From Pseudonocardia sulfidoxydans NBRC 16205 (GTDB lineage: Bacteria > Actinomycetota > Actinomycetes > Mycobacteriales > Pseudonocardiaceae): DNA of 63,591 nt. Below are positions 8,938-17,366 of the stretch, piece by piece. The stretch is taken from NCBI RefSeq assembly GCF_007989085.1, contig NZ_BJVJ01000034.1, positions 1 through 63,591 on the forward strand, written 5' to 3'. The notes under the pieces were generated by a model. The model had not been told where the DNA came from. It ran no database searches and saw only the letters and a program-made list of their open reading frames with translations. Each line of letters begins with the position of its first letter. The stretch's first letter is position 1. The position numbers were made by a program, and so were the translations under genes.

Positions 8938-8973
8938 GTGGCGATAGTCGCGATAGCGACTATCGCCACTCAC
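8934..8973. repeat. type A 40-bp palindrome, copy 3
   Basis: Half-site GTGAGTGGCGATAGTCGCGA with one unpaired position near the centre. Compared with copies 1 and 2 the outer arm changes C to T and A to G, with matching changes in the other arm, so pairing is kept. It overlaps the stop codon of the ECF42 gene and lies eight bases from the stop of the convergent SigD/ShbA-like gene. Confidence 0.95.
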
Positions 8974-8981
8974 AGGGGTCG

Positions 8982-10181
8982 TCAGAAGTCGCCGTCGGCG
9001 ATCCAGTCGCGCAGCTTCTGCAGTGCGCGGTGCTGGGCCACGCGGACGGCGCCGGGTGTCATGCCGACGAGCGTCGCCGTCTCCTCGGCGGAGTAGTTCA
9101 GGGCGAGGCGGTACACGAGGATCGTCCGGGCCGACTCCGTCAGCCGGGCGAGCAGCGTCGCGACCCGGCGGGCGGCGTCGCCGCGCAGGGCCTCGGCCTC
9201 GGGGCCGCCCGCGAGGTCGACCCCCTCGGGCAGCTCGTCCGTGCTCACGGACCGGTCCCGGGCCGCGGCGCGGAACGCGTCGGCGATCTTGTTGCCCGCG
9301 ATGCCGTAGACGAACGCCATGAAGACGCTGCGGCTCCGGTCGAAGCTGGGCAGCGCCTTGCAGACGGCGACCATGACCTCCTGGGCGACGTCGTCGGGAC
9401 CGGCCAGGCCGATCCGGTTGCCGCCGACGTGGGCGCGGCAGTAGCGCACGACGAGGGGGTCGACGAGGCGCAGCAGCTCGTGCAGCGCGGCACGGTCGCC
9501 GGCGGCGGCCCGGTGGGCGAGGTCGTCGATGCGTGTGTCGTCGCGGGAGTGGGAGGAGCGCCGGCTCTTCCCGGGCGCGGAGGGTTCGGGAGCGGCCAGG
9601 TCGTCGGGAGCGGCCGGGTCGTCGGGAGCGGCCGGGTCCTCGGGAGCGGCAGGGTCGTCGGCCGGCGCGTCGGCGCGGGCCGACAGGAGCCGGTCGAGGA
9701 TGCCGCCGGCGAGGAGCTCGGCGGGCAGCGCGACGGTGGGACCGGCGGCGTCGGGTGCGTCCTCGGCGCCGGGTCCGGGACCAGGGTCAGGACCAGGGAC
9801 GTCGGGCTCGTGGTCGATCGGGTCACCGGGCGCGGGGCTCGGGGCACGGACCGGCTCCTCCGGTCGCCCGGGGGCCGGTCGGTCGACGGTCCCTCGCCCG
9901 GGCGTCGGCGGAAGGTCGACCGGGTGGGCCGGGGTGGGCCCGGCACCGGCGCGGCCCCCGCCCGCACCGGTGCCGGAGTCGGAGTCGTCGAAGCGGCCGG
10001 GACCGCCACGGTCGCCGTCGTCGTCGCGGGCGGAGCCACGCACGGGTCCGCTCCGGCGGCCACGCCGGGGCCGGCCCCCCTGTCCAGCGGGGCCGATCGA
10101 AGGACCGGGCCGACGCGCACCCGGGAACCACGCGCCGTCGTGGGGCGGCCCGGCGTTCTCGGGGTCGTCGTCGCCGTCCAT
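8982..10181 (-). CDS. SigD/ShbA-like ECF sigma factor with long disordered N-terminus
   Basis: 399 aa from the ATG at 10181. The last about 185 residues are a complete sigma factor: region 2 with PLVVRYCRAHVGG, DDVAQEVMVAVCKALPSF and FVYGIAGNKIADAFRAAARD, and region 4 with YRLALNYSAEETATLVGMTP. This matches mycobacterial SigD and streptomycete ShbA, normally about 190-210 aa. The first about 215 residues are Pro/Asp/Ala/Gly-rich and low in complexity, with a repeated DPAAPDD unit. The true start could be further inside, or further upstream (the frame is open to 10502). Convergent with the ECF42 gene; divergent from the STAND-WD40 gene. Confidence 0.8.
   Translation of the reverse strand: MDGDDDPENAGPPHDGAWFPGARRPGPSIGPAGQGGRPRRGRRSGPVRGSARDDDGDRGGPGRFDDSDSGTGAGGGRAGAGPTPAHPVDLPPTPGRGTVDRPAPGRPEEPVRAPSPAPGDPIDHEPDVPGPDPGPGPGAEDAPDAAGPTVALPAELLAGGILDRLLSARADAPADDPAAPEDPAAPDDPAAPDDLAAPEPSAPGKSRRSSHSRDDTRIDDLAHRAAAGDRAALHELLRLVDPLVVRYCRAHVGGNRIGLAGPDDVAQEVMVAVCKALPSFDRSRSVFMAFVYGIAGNKIADAFRAAARDRSVSTDELPEGVDLAGGPEAEALRGDAARRVATLLARLTESARTILVYRLALNYSAEETATLVGMTPGAVRVAQHRALQKLRDWIADGDF
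9582..9661. repeat. 18-bp tandem repeat in the sigma-factor N-terminal region
   Basis: Roughly four copies of GGGAGCGGCCGGGTCGTC with small changes, coding the DDPAAPE/DDPAAPD series on the minus strand. Multiples of three keep the frame, so copy number could vary between strains without breaking the gene. Confidence 0.75.
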
Positions 10182-10549
10182 GCCGCCGATCGGGTGCACC
10201 GGCGGGCCACCTGCCCTTCGTCGTTCAGTGGCACGCGGGGAGCGCGGCCGGGTTCCGGGGGTCCCGCGGCGCCCGGCGGTGGTCGGGCGCCGCGGAGTCG
10301 CGGTCCGTCCGCGGCCGGGCCGTCGGCCGTGAACGGTGGAGACACGGTGATGGCGTTCCCCCTCGGCGTGCCCTCCGCGGACGCCGTCACCGTGCGGAGG
10401 CAGAGCGTAGCCGCTGAACCACCCTTCCGGGGCCGGTCCACTCGTCGGTGGTGCGGATCCGTACAGATTCGTACAGCCGGTGGGTACCGTTCGGGCCCAC
10501 ATCTCTCGGGGTCGTACGATCGCCGCCCACCATGGTGCAAGGGAGCGTG
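10182..10549. other. intergenic region between divergent sigma and STAND-WD40 genes
   Basis: Gene-free if the sigma factor starts at 10181. A direct repeat CGTACAG-N3-CGTACAG lies at 10460-10476, and GTCGTACGAT at about 10511-10520 could be part of a promoter for the WD40 gene. GGGAG before the ATG at 10550 is its likely RBS. No further ORF is supported. Confidence 0.4.
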
Positions 10550-13500
10550 ATGGCGCACGACGTGCACGGTTCCGTCCCGGCCCGCCCGGACCGGGCCGAC
10601 CCCTCCCGGGTGAGCGACCGCGACACTTTCGTCCGCGAGCTCCAGCTCCTCAAGGACCGCAGCGGCCTGAGCTTCCGCGACATCGCCCGCGGTACGGGCG
10701 ACGGGAAGGGCGAGCACCCGCTGCCCTTCACCTCGATCCGCGACTACGTCAGCGGCACCTCCCTGCCGCCCGCGGAGCGGCTCGACCGGATCGTCCGGGC
10801 CCTGGGCGCGGACGGGGCCACCGTCGAGGGCTGGCTGGCCGCGCTGCGCCGGGTGCGTGACGCTGCCCGCGCCCCCGCGCCCGCCGTCGACGCGCCGACC
10901 CCCGGCTCGAACCTGACGGAACGGTCAGTGGCGCCGTGCCCCTACAAGGGCCTGGCCGCCTACCGGATCGAGGACGCGGAGCTGTTCCACGGCCGCGACC
11001 GGCTGCTGGCCGACCTGCTGCGCCGGCTCCGCCCGCTCGCCACGACGGGCGGGCTGCTGACCGTCGTCGGACCGTCGGGATCGGGCAAGTCGTCGCTGCT
11101 GCACGCCGGGCTCGTGCCCGCGCTGCTGCGCGGGGAGGTCCCGGCACCGGGCGGGGCGCCGTGGCACGTCGCCGTCTTCGTGCCGGGCGAGGACCCGGCG
11201 ACGACCCTCGCCGAGCACATCGTGTCCGCCGGGGGTGGCCCCGCGGTGATCGTCGTCGACCAGCTCGAACAGGTCTTCACCGGCGCGACGAGCCCGGCCG
11301 GGCGCGACGCGTTCCTGCGGATGCTCAGCGAGGTCGGCGAGGGCGGGGCGGGCGCCCCGGTGATCACGGTGCTGGGGCTGCGGGCCGACTTCTACGCCCA
11401 GGCGCTGTCGAACGAGTACCTGCTGCGGCCGCTGTCGGTGGCGCAGGTGACCGTGGGCCCGATGTCCGACGAGGAGCTGCGCGCCGTCGTCACCGGCCCG
11501 GCCCGCGACGTCGGCGTGGAGGTGGAGGCCGGGCTCGTCGAGCTGCTGGTCGCGGAGCTGCGCGCGGGCGACGAGCTGCCGGTGGCGTCGTTGCCGCTGC
11601 TGTCGCACGCACTGGCGTCGACGTGGGAACGCGGCGGCGGCCGGATGACGGTCGAGGCCTACCGGGAGGCGGGCGGGCTGCGGGAGGCCGTCGCCGACAC
11701 CGCCGAACGGGTGTGGAACGGCCTGCCGCCCGAGCTGCACGACCTGACCCGCAAGGTGCTGCTGCGCCTGGTGCGTACGACGCCCGAGATCGCCGACACG
11801 CGCCGGCGCGCGACCCGCGAGGAGCTGCTCGGGCCGCCGGGGGAGGAGGACGCCGCCGTCGCCGGCATCGTCGACCGGTTCGTGGCGGCACGGCTGGTGA
11901 GCCTCGACGCGGGGGTCGTCCAGATCGCCCACGAGGTGCTGCTGCGGGCGTGGCCGCGGCTCGCGGGCTGGCTGGCCGAGGACCGGGTGGCCCGGTCGGC
12001 GCGGGGCCGGCTCACCGAGGGCGCCCGGATCTGGCGTGACACCGGCCGTGACGACGGCGCGTTGCTGCGCGGGCGGGTCCTCGACGACGCCGAGCGGGCC
12101 GCGGCCGCCGACGATCTGCTGCCCGCCGAGAGCGAGTACCTGCGGGCGAGCACGGCGCGCCGCGACCGCGAGCTGGCCGACAGCCGGCGCGGGACCAGGC
12201 GGCTGCGGTCCGCGGTCGCGGTGCTCGTCGTCCTCGTGCTGGCGGTCGGTGTGCTCGCCGTCGTCGCGACGGCGCAGCGGGTCTCCGCCGTCGCCGCCCG
12301 CGACACCGCGACGTCGCGCGAGCTGGCCGTGCAGGCCCAGACGCTGCGGGAATCCGACCCGGGCCTCGCCGCGCAGCTCGCGGTGGCCGCGTACCGGATC
12401 TCCCCGACCGACACCGCCAGGTCGAGCCTGCTGGAGTCGACGACGGCGTCCACCTCGACACGGCTGCTGTCCCCGGGCGGGAAGGCCCGCCAGGCCGTGG
12501 TGTCGGCCGACGGGCGCACGATGCTCACCGTCGACGCCGCGGAGGGCGCCGCGACGGCCCGGCTGCAGCGCTGGGACGTCTCCGGGCCCGGACGGCCGCT
12601 CCCGCTGGGCGACGCCGTCGACACCGGGCAGGCCGGCGCCGACTACGCGCTCGCCGTCAGTCCCGACGGGCGCACCGCCGCGACCGCGGGCACCGACCGG
12701 ACCGTCCGGTTGTTCGACCTGGCCGGGAGCGGGCCGCCGCGCCCGCTCACCGCGCCGCTGCCCGGGCCCGCCGACACCATCTACGGCCTGGCGTTCTCCG
12801 CCGACGGCAGGGTCCTCGCCGCCGCCGACGCCGCGGGCGCGGTCACCCGGCTCGACGTCACCGACCCCACCCGGCCCGCCGCCGCGGGCGCCCCGCTCGC
12901 GGCCGGCACCGGGGCCGTGCGGGTGCTGGCGTTCGCCCCGGCCGGGCGGCTGCTCGCCACCGGCGGCGCCGACGGTCTCGTCCGGCTCTGGGACCTCACC
13001 GACCCGGCCGTGCCGCGCCCCGTCGGCACCCCGTTCGGCGACGGCAAGGCCGTCCTCGCGCTCGCGTTCACCCGCGACGGGACCCGGCTCGCCGCGTCCG
13101 GGGCGGCCCGCACGGTCGCGCTGTGGAACGTCGCCGACCCGGCCCTGCCCGTCGCCGCCGGTGCACCGCTGACGGGCCCGACCGCGCAGGTCAACAGCCT
13201 GGCCGTCAGCCCCGACGGAACCACGCTGGCCGGCGCGTCGTCCGACGACCGGCTGTGGACCTGGGACCTCGAGACGGGCGCGTCGACGGGGAGCAGGCCG
13301 CACCCGTCGACGGTCGTGCAGGTCGGCTACGACGCCGGAAGGCTCGTCACGGTCGGCGGCGACGGCACCGTCCGGGTGTGGGACGCCGGTGACGCCCGGA
13401 TCCGCGACCCCCGCGACACCGTGTTCGCCCTGAACTGGCTGCCCGACGGGCACTCGGTCGCGCTCGGCGTCGGCGGGTCGGCGAAGAACGTACGGCTCTG

Positions 13501-14440
13501 GGACGTCGCCGACCCCCGCGCACCCGGGCCGCTCACCCCGGCCCTCGGCGCTCCCACCGGGGCGCCCGGCCTGTCCGGATCCGTCGCGACCAGCCCGGAC
13601 GGGCGAACCGTCGCCTCCGGCGCCACCGACGGCGGCGTGCAGGTCTGGGATCTCGGACCCGGCGGCGCGGTCGCGCGGCCCCCGCTGCCCGGCGACGGCG
13701 CCCTCGTCGAACAGGTCGTGTGGAGCCCCGACGGCCGCACCCTCGCCGCGGCCGGCGACGACAACGCCGTGCGGCTCTTCGACATGACCCGCCCGCCCGG
13801 GCCCCCGGTCGCGACGCTGACCGGGCCGGCCAGCTACGTGTTCGGCGCGGCCTGGAGCCCGGACTCGCGGACGCTGGCCGCCGTGTCCGCCGACGGCACC
13901 CTGCGGCTGTGGGACGTCACCGACCCGGCACGGGCGCGGCCGTCGGGCGACCCGGTGCCCGCGGGTGCCGGCTACGCCTACGGGGTGTCGTTCAGCCCCG
14001 ACGGAAGGCGGGTCGCCACCGGCACCGCCGACCGGACCGTCCGGCTCTGGGACGTCGCCGACCCCGCGCACCCACGGCCCGTCGGCGAGCCCCTGACCGG
14101 GCCGGGCAACACCGTCTTCGGCCTCGACCACAGCCGCGACGGCCGCTACCTCGCCGCAGCCAGCGGCGACGGCTCCGTCCGGATCTGGGACGTGCGCGAC
14201 CCCGAGCACCCGGTGCCGTGGGCGACGCTGCACGGCGGCCTCACCGCGACCGTGTGGACGGCCGGGTTCAGCCCCGACGGGTCGCGGATCGCCGCGGCCG
14301 GCGCCGACGGCTGGGTCGACATGTGGGGCACCGACCCGGACGCCGCGGCCGCGGCGGTCTGCGCGAACGCGGGCGACGCGGTCACTCCGGACGAGTGGGA
14401 CCGCTTCCTGCCGGACACGCCGTACCGCAACCCGTGTTGA
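10550..14440 (+). CDS. HTH - STAND NTPase - TM - WD40 repeat protein
   Basis: 1296 aa. Residues about 20-100 resemble an Xre-type helix-turn-helix (FVRELQLLKDRSGLSFRDIA and YVSGTSLPPAERL). An nSTAND1 NTPase follows: CPYKGLAAY and FHGRDRLLADLL, Walker A GPSGSGKSS (174-182), Walker B VIVVDQLEQVF (233-243). A single hydrophobic helix (about 553-575, AVLVVLVLAVGVLAVVATA) separates it from a C-terminal beta-propeller region (about 640-1290) with a dozen or more WD40-type units ending in VRLWDV/VRIWDV. Such proteins are signal-sensing switches; related STAND proteins can be anti-phage sensors, but nothing here proves that. An ATG behind GGGAG was chosen; GTG at 10547 is an alternative. The cbs gene starts nine bases after the stop. 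Confidence 0.85.
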   Translation: MAHDVHGSVPARPDRADPSRVSDRDTFVRELQLLKDRSGLSFRDIARGTGDGKGEHPLPFTSIRDYVSGTSLPPAERLDRIVRALGADGATVEGWLAALRRVRDAARAPAPAVDAPTPGSNLTERSVAPCPYKGLAAYRIEDAELFHGRDRLLADLLRRLRPLATTGGLLTVVGPSGSGKSSLLHAGLVPALLRGEVPAPGGAPWHVAVFVPGEDPATTLAEHIVSAGGGPAVIVVDQLEQVFTGATSPAGRDAFLRMLSEVGEGGAGAPVITVLGLRADFYAQALSNEYLLRPLSVAQVTVGPMSDEELRAVVTGPARDVGVEVEAGLVELLVAELRAGDELPVASLPLLSHALASTWERGGGRMTVEAYREAGGLREAVADTAERVWNGLPPELHDLTRKVLLRLVRTTPEIADTRRRATREELLGPPGEEDAAVAGIVDRFVAARLVSLDAGVVQIAHEVLLRAWPRLAGWLAEDRVARSARGRLTEGARIWRDTGRDDGALLRGRVLDDAERAAAADDLLPAESEYLRASTARRDRELADSRRGTRRLRSAVAVLVVLVLAVGVLAVVATAQRVSAVAARDTATSRELAVQAQTLRESDPGLAAQLAVAAYRISPTDTARSSLLESTTASTSTRLLSPGGKARQAVVSADGRTMLTVDAAEGAATARLQRWDVSGPGRPLPLGDAVDTGQAGADYALAVSPDGRTAATAGTDRTVRLFDLAGSGPPRPLTAPLPGPADTIYGLAFSADGRVLAAADAAGAVTRLDVTDPTRPAAAGAPLAAGTGAVRVLAFAPAGRLLATGGADGLVRLWDLTDPAVPRPVGTPFGDGKAVLALAFTRDGTRLAASGAARTVALWNVADPALPVAAGAPLTGPTAQVNSLAVSPDGTTLAGASSDDRLWTWDLETGASTGSRPHPSTVVQVGYDAGRLVTVGGDGTVRVWDAGDARIRDPRDTVFALNWLPDGHSVALGVGGSAKNVRLWDVADPRAPGPLTPALGAPTGAPGLSGSVATSPDGRTVASGATDGGVQVWDLGPGGAVARPPLPGDGALVEQVVWSPDGRTLAAAGDDNAVRLFDMTRPPGPPVATLTGPASYVFGAAWSPDSRTLAAVSADGTLRLWDVTDPARARPSGDPVPAGAGYAYGVSFSPDGRRVATGTADRTVRLWDVADPAHPRPVGEPLTGPGNTVFGLDHSRDGRYLAAASGDGSVRIWDVRDPEHPVPWATLHGGLTATVWTAGFSPDGSRIAAAGADGWVDMWGTDPDAAAAAVCANAGDAVTPDEWDRFLPDTPYRNPC

Positions 14441-14448
14441 ATGTGCGC

Positions 14449-15819
14449 ATGCGTTACGTCGAGCACGTGTCAGAGCTGGTCGGGAACACGCCGCTGGTCA
14501 AGCTGGGGCAGGTGAGTGCGGGTATCGACGTGCCCGTGCTGGCCAAGGTCGAGTACTTCAACCCCGGCGGCAGCGTGAAGGACCGGATCGCGGAGCGCAT
14601 GATCGACGCCGCGGAGAAGTCGGGCGAGCTGCGCCCCGGCGGCACGATCGTCGAACCCACCTCGGGCAACACCGGGGTCGGCCTGGCCATGATCGCCCAG
14701 CGGCGTGGCTACCGGTGCGTGTTCGTGTGTCCCGACAAGGTCGGCGAGGACAAGCGCAACGTCCTCAAGGCCTACGGCGCCGAGGTCGTCGTCTGCCCGA
14801 CGGCCGTCGAGCCCGAGCACCCCGACTCGTACTACAACGTGTCCGACCGGCTCGTCACCGAGATCGAGGGCGCCTGGAAGCCCAACCAGTACGCCAACCG
14901 TGAGAACCCGGAGTCGCACTACCGGGGGACGGGCCCGGAGATCTGGGAGCAGACCGAGGGGCGGATCACGCACTTCGTCGCGGGCATCGGCACCGGCGGC
15001 ACCATCAGCGGCACCGGCCGCTACCTCAAGGAGGTGTCCGACGGTCGCGTCCGGGTCGTCGGCGCCGACCCGGTCGGCTCGGTCTACAGCGGCGGCACCG
15101 GACGTCCGTACCTGGTGGAGGGCGTCGGCGAGGACTTCTGGCCGTCGACCTACGACAAGGACATCTGCGACGACATCCTCGCGGTCACCGACGGCGACTC
15201 GTTCGCGATGACCCGCCGCCTCGCGCGCGAGGAGGCCCTGCTCGTCGGCGGCTCCTGCGGCATGGCCACCGTGGCCGCGCTGCGGGTCGCGGAGCAGGCC
15301 CCGGAGGGCTCCGTCGTCGTCGTGCTGCTGCCCGACGGCGGCCGCGGCTACCTCGGCAAGGTCTTCAACGACACCTGGATGTCGGGTTACGGCTTCCTCC
15401 CGCCGACGGAGGGCGCCACCGTCGGTGACGTGCTGCGTCGCAAGGACGGCTCGATCCCCGACCTCGTGCACGCGCACCCCAACGAGACGGTCGCCGACGC
15501 CGTGCACTACCTGCGGGAGTTCCACGTCTCGCAGATGCCGGTCGTCAAGGCCGAGCCGCCCGTGATGGCGGCCGAGGTCGCGGGGGCCGTCGTCGAGCGC
15601 GACCTGCTCGACGCGCTGTTCACCGGCCGCGCCCAGCTCACCGACCGCCTCGACAAGCACATGTCGCCCGCGCTGCCGACGCTCGGCTCGGGGGAGTCGC
15701 TGGAGAACGCGATGAGCGCGTTCGTCTCCGCCGACGCGGCGCTGGTCATCGTCGACGGCATGCCCGCCGGTGTGGTGACGCGCTCGGACGTGCTGGCGTT
15801 CCTGGGGTCGCTGCACTGA
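14449..15819 (+). CDS. cbs: cystathionine beta-synthase
   Basis: 456 aa. PLP-dependent enzyme joining serine and homocysteine to cystathionine. The PLP lysine is K44 in NPGGSVKDRIAER. The substrate loop is TSGNTGVGLAM and the phosphate-binding loop is GTGGTISGTG. C-terminal residues about 335-456 form a pair of CBS domains (VADAVHYLREFHVSQMPVV and GVVTRSDVLAFLGS), the regulatory module. Position and order (cbs then metB) match Rv1077-Rv1079 of mycobacteria, giving the reverse transsulfuration pathway with the next gene. ATG 14449 follows the previous stop by eight bases. Confidence 0.95.
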   Translation: MRYVEHVSELVGNTPLVKLGQVSAGIDVPVLAKVEYFNPGGSVKDRIAERMIDAAEKSGELRPGGTIVEPTSGNTGVGLAMIAQRRGYRCVFVCPDKVGEDKRNVLKAYGAEVVVCPTAVEPEHPDSYYNVSDRLVTEIEGAWKPNQYANRENPESHYRGTGPEIWEQTEGRITHFVAGIGTGGTISGTGRYLKEVSDGRVRVVGADPVGSVYSGGTGRPYLVEGVGEDFWPSTYDKDICDDILAVTDGDSFAMTRRLAREEALLVGGSCGMATVAALRVAEQAPEGSVVVVLLPDGGRGYLGKVFNDTWMSGYGFLPPTEGATVGDVLRRKDGSIPDLVHAHPNETVADAVHYLREFHVSQMPVVKAEPPVMAAEVAGAVVERDLLDALFTGRAQLTDRLDKHMSPALPTLGSGESLENAMSAFVSADAALVIVDGMPAGVVTRSDVLAFLGSLH

Positions 15820-15826
15820 GCCCCCC

Positions 15827-15866
15827 GTGAGCGGCAATGGTCGCCATGGCGACCATTGCCGCTCAC
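15827..15866. repeat. type A 40-bp palindrome, copy 4 (perfect, compensatory changes)
   Basis: Half-site GTGAGCGGCAATGGTCGCCA and its exact reverse complement. Relative to copy 1, A to G and T to C changes occur in both arms together, so the palindrome stays perfect. It starts seven bases after the cbs stop and ends 45 bases before metB. Confidence 0.95.
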
Positions 15867-15899
15867 GACCGCGGTCGGCGGGGGTCGCCCGGGCGCGCG

Positions 15900-15905
15900 T
15901 AACGT
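15900..15905 (+). promoter_or_regulatory. -10 box of metB (leaderless)
   Basis: TAACGT lies six bases before the ATG at 15912, the spacing expected if transcription begins at or next to the start codon. Confidence 0.5.
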
Positions 15906-15911
15906 GCCCCT

Positions 15912-17054
15912 ATGCGCGGCTTCTCCACCAACGCCATCCACGCGGGCCAGGAACCGGATCCCACGACGGGTGCGGTCATCGTCCCGATCCACGCCTCGTC
16001 GACGTTCGCCCAGGACGGCGTGGGTGGGCTCCGCAACGGCTACGAGTACTCCCGCAGCGCCAACCCCACGCGCACCGCGCTCCAGGAGTGTCTCGCCGCG
16101 CTGGAGGGCGGCCGCCACGGCTTCGCGTTCGGCTCTGGCATGGGCGCGTCCGACGTGCTGCTGCGGGTGCTGCTGCGCCCGGGCGACCACATCGTCATCC
16201 CGCACGACGCGTACGGCGGCACGTTCCGCCTCGTCGACAAGGTCCTGACGCAGTGGGGCATCGAGTACTCCACCGCAGACCTGGGCGACGTCCACGCGCT
16301 GCGCGCGGCGCTGCGGCCCACGACGAAGGTCGTCTGGTGCGAGACGCCGACGAACCCGCTGCTGGGCATCGCCGACATCGCCGCCGTCGCCGAGGCCTCC
16401 CACGCCGGCGGGGCGAAGCTCGTCGTCGACAACACGTTCGCCTCGCCGTACCTGCAGACGCCGCTCGCGCTGGGCGCCGACGTCGTGCTGCACTCGACGA
16501 CCAAGTACGTCGGCGGGCACTCCGACGTCGTCGGCGGCGCGCTCGTGACCAGCGACGACGAGGTCGCCGAGCAGATCCGGTTCACCCAGAACTCGGTCGG
16601 GTCGGTGCCCGGCCCCTTCGACACGTGGCTGACGCTGCGCGGCGCCAAGACCCTGGCCGTGCGGATGGAGCGCCACAGCGACAACGCCGAGCGCGTCGCC
16701 GAGATGCTCGGCGCACATCCGGCGGTGTCGCAGGTCCTCTACCCGGGGCTGGCCACCCACCCGGGCCACGAGGTCGCCGCCAAGCAGATGCGCCGCTTCG
16801 GCGGCATGGTGTCGTTCCGCGTCGCCGCCGGTCGGGAGGCCGCGCTCGCCGTCTGCGCAGGGACCGAGCTGTTCACCCTCGCCGAGTCGCTCGGTGGGGT
16901 CGAGTCGCTGATCGAGCACCCGGCCGCGATGACGCACGCGTCGGTCGCCGGCTCGGCGCTCGAGGTTCCCGACGACCTGGTCCGGCTGTCGGTCGGCATC
17001 GAGGACGTCGACGACCTGCTGGAGGACCTGCGCGGGGCGCTCGGGCGGCTGTAG
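15912..17054 (+). CDS. metB: cystathionine gamma-synthase / gamma-lyase family PLP enzyme
   Basis: 380 aa, Cys/Met metabolism PLP-dependent enzyme. It starts GFSTNAIHAGQEPDPTTGAV with the usual YSRSANPTR motif. The PLP lysine is K198 in LHSTTKYVGGHSD, and the C-terminal SLGGVESLIEHPAAMTH is typical of MetB. It follows cbs as in mycobacteria (metB, Rv1079), where it may act as synthase or lyase between cystathionine and homocysteine/cysteine. The stop is two bases from the stop of a small convergent gene. Confidence 0.95.
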   Translation: MRGFSTNAIHAGQEPDPTTGAVIVPIHASSTFAQDGVGGLRNGYEYSRSANPTRTALQECLAALEGGRHGFAFGSGMGASDVLLRVLLRPGDHIVIPHDAYGGTFRLVDKVLTQWGIEYSTADLGDVHALRAALRPTTKVVWCETPTNPLLGIADIAAVAEASHAGGAKLVVDNTFASPYLQTPLALGADVVLHSTTKYVGGHSDVVGGALVTSDDEVAEQIRFTQNSVGSVPGPFDTWLTLRGAKTLAVRMERHSDNAERVAEMLGAHPAVSQVLYPGLATHPGHEVAAKQMRRFGGMVSFRVAAGREAALAVCAGTELFTLAESLGGVESLIEHPAAMTHASVAGSALEVPDDLVRLSVGIEDVDDLLEDLRGALGRL

Positions 17055-17056
17055 TC

Positions 17057-17278
17057 CTACGACTTGGCGGGGGCGTCGGCGTCGGTCGGGGGCGTCGACG
17101 TCGGCTGCGGCACGAGCACGTCGCCCGGCGCGATACAGCCGCCGACCAGCTCGTAGGTGCCGCCCCGCAGCTCGTAGTGGCCCGGGTCGTCGCAGCCGGC
17201 GCTGCGCACCGTGAGGATCGCCAGCACCGCCAGCACACCGGCGGCCAGCAGCGGGACCACAGCCCGCAGCCGAGTCAT
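17057..17278 (-). CDS. small single-TM hypothetical protein
   Basis: 73 aa. MTRLRAVVPLLAAGVLAVLA forms an N-terminal signal anchor or uncleaved signal. The exported part has two cysteines (SAGCDDPGHYEL, LVGGCIAPGDVLV) and a Pro/Thr/Asp-rich tail. GGAGG stands five bases before the ATG at 17278. Convergent with metB and divergent from ilvA. No function recognised. Confidence 0.7.
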   Translation of the reverse strand: MTRLRAVVPLLAAGVLAVLAILTVRSAGCDDPGHYELRGGTYELVGGCIAPGDVLVPQPTSTPPTDADAPAKS

Positions 17279-17366
17279 CCGACCTCCTGATCACGCCGGC
17301 GTCCGTCGTGGCGTGTGCGGCCGAGGCTACCCGCGCCGCCGCGGGGGCGCCTGCGAGGATGCCCGG

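Noticed and set aside
10925..14233. 1102-codon minus-strand frame opposite the STAND-WD40 gene
   Set aside because: Antisense shadow: composition dominated by Arg, Gly and Val and no domain; the plus-strand protein has clear motifs.
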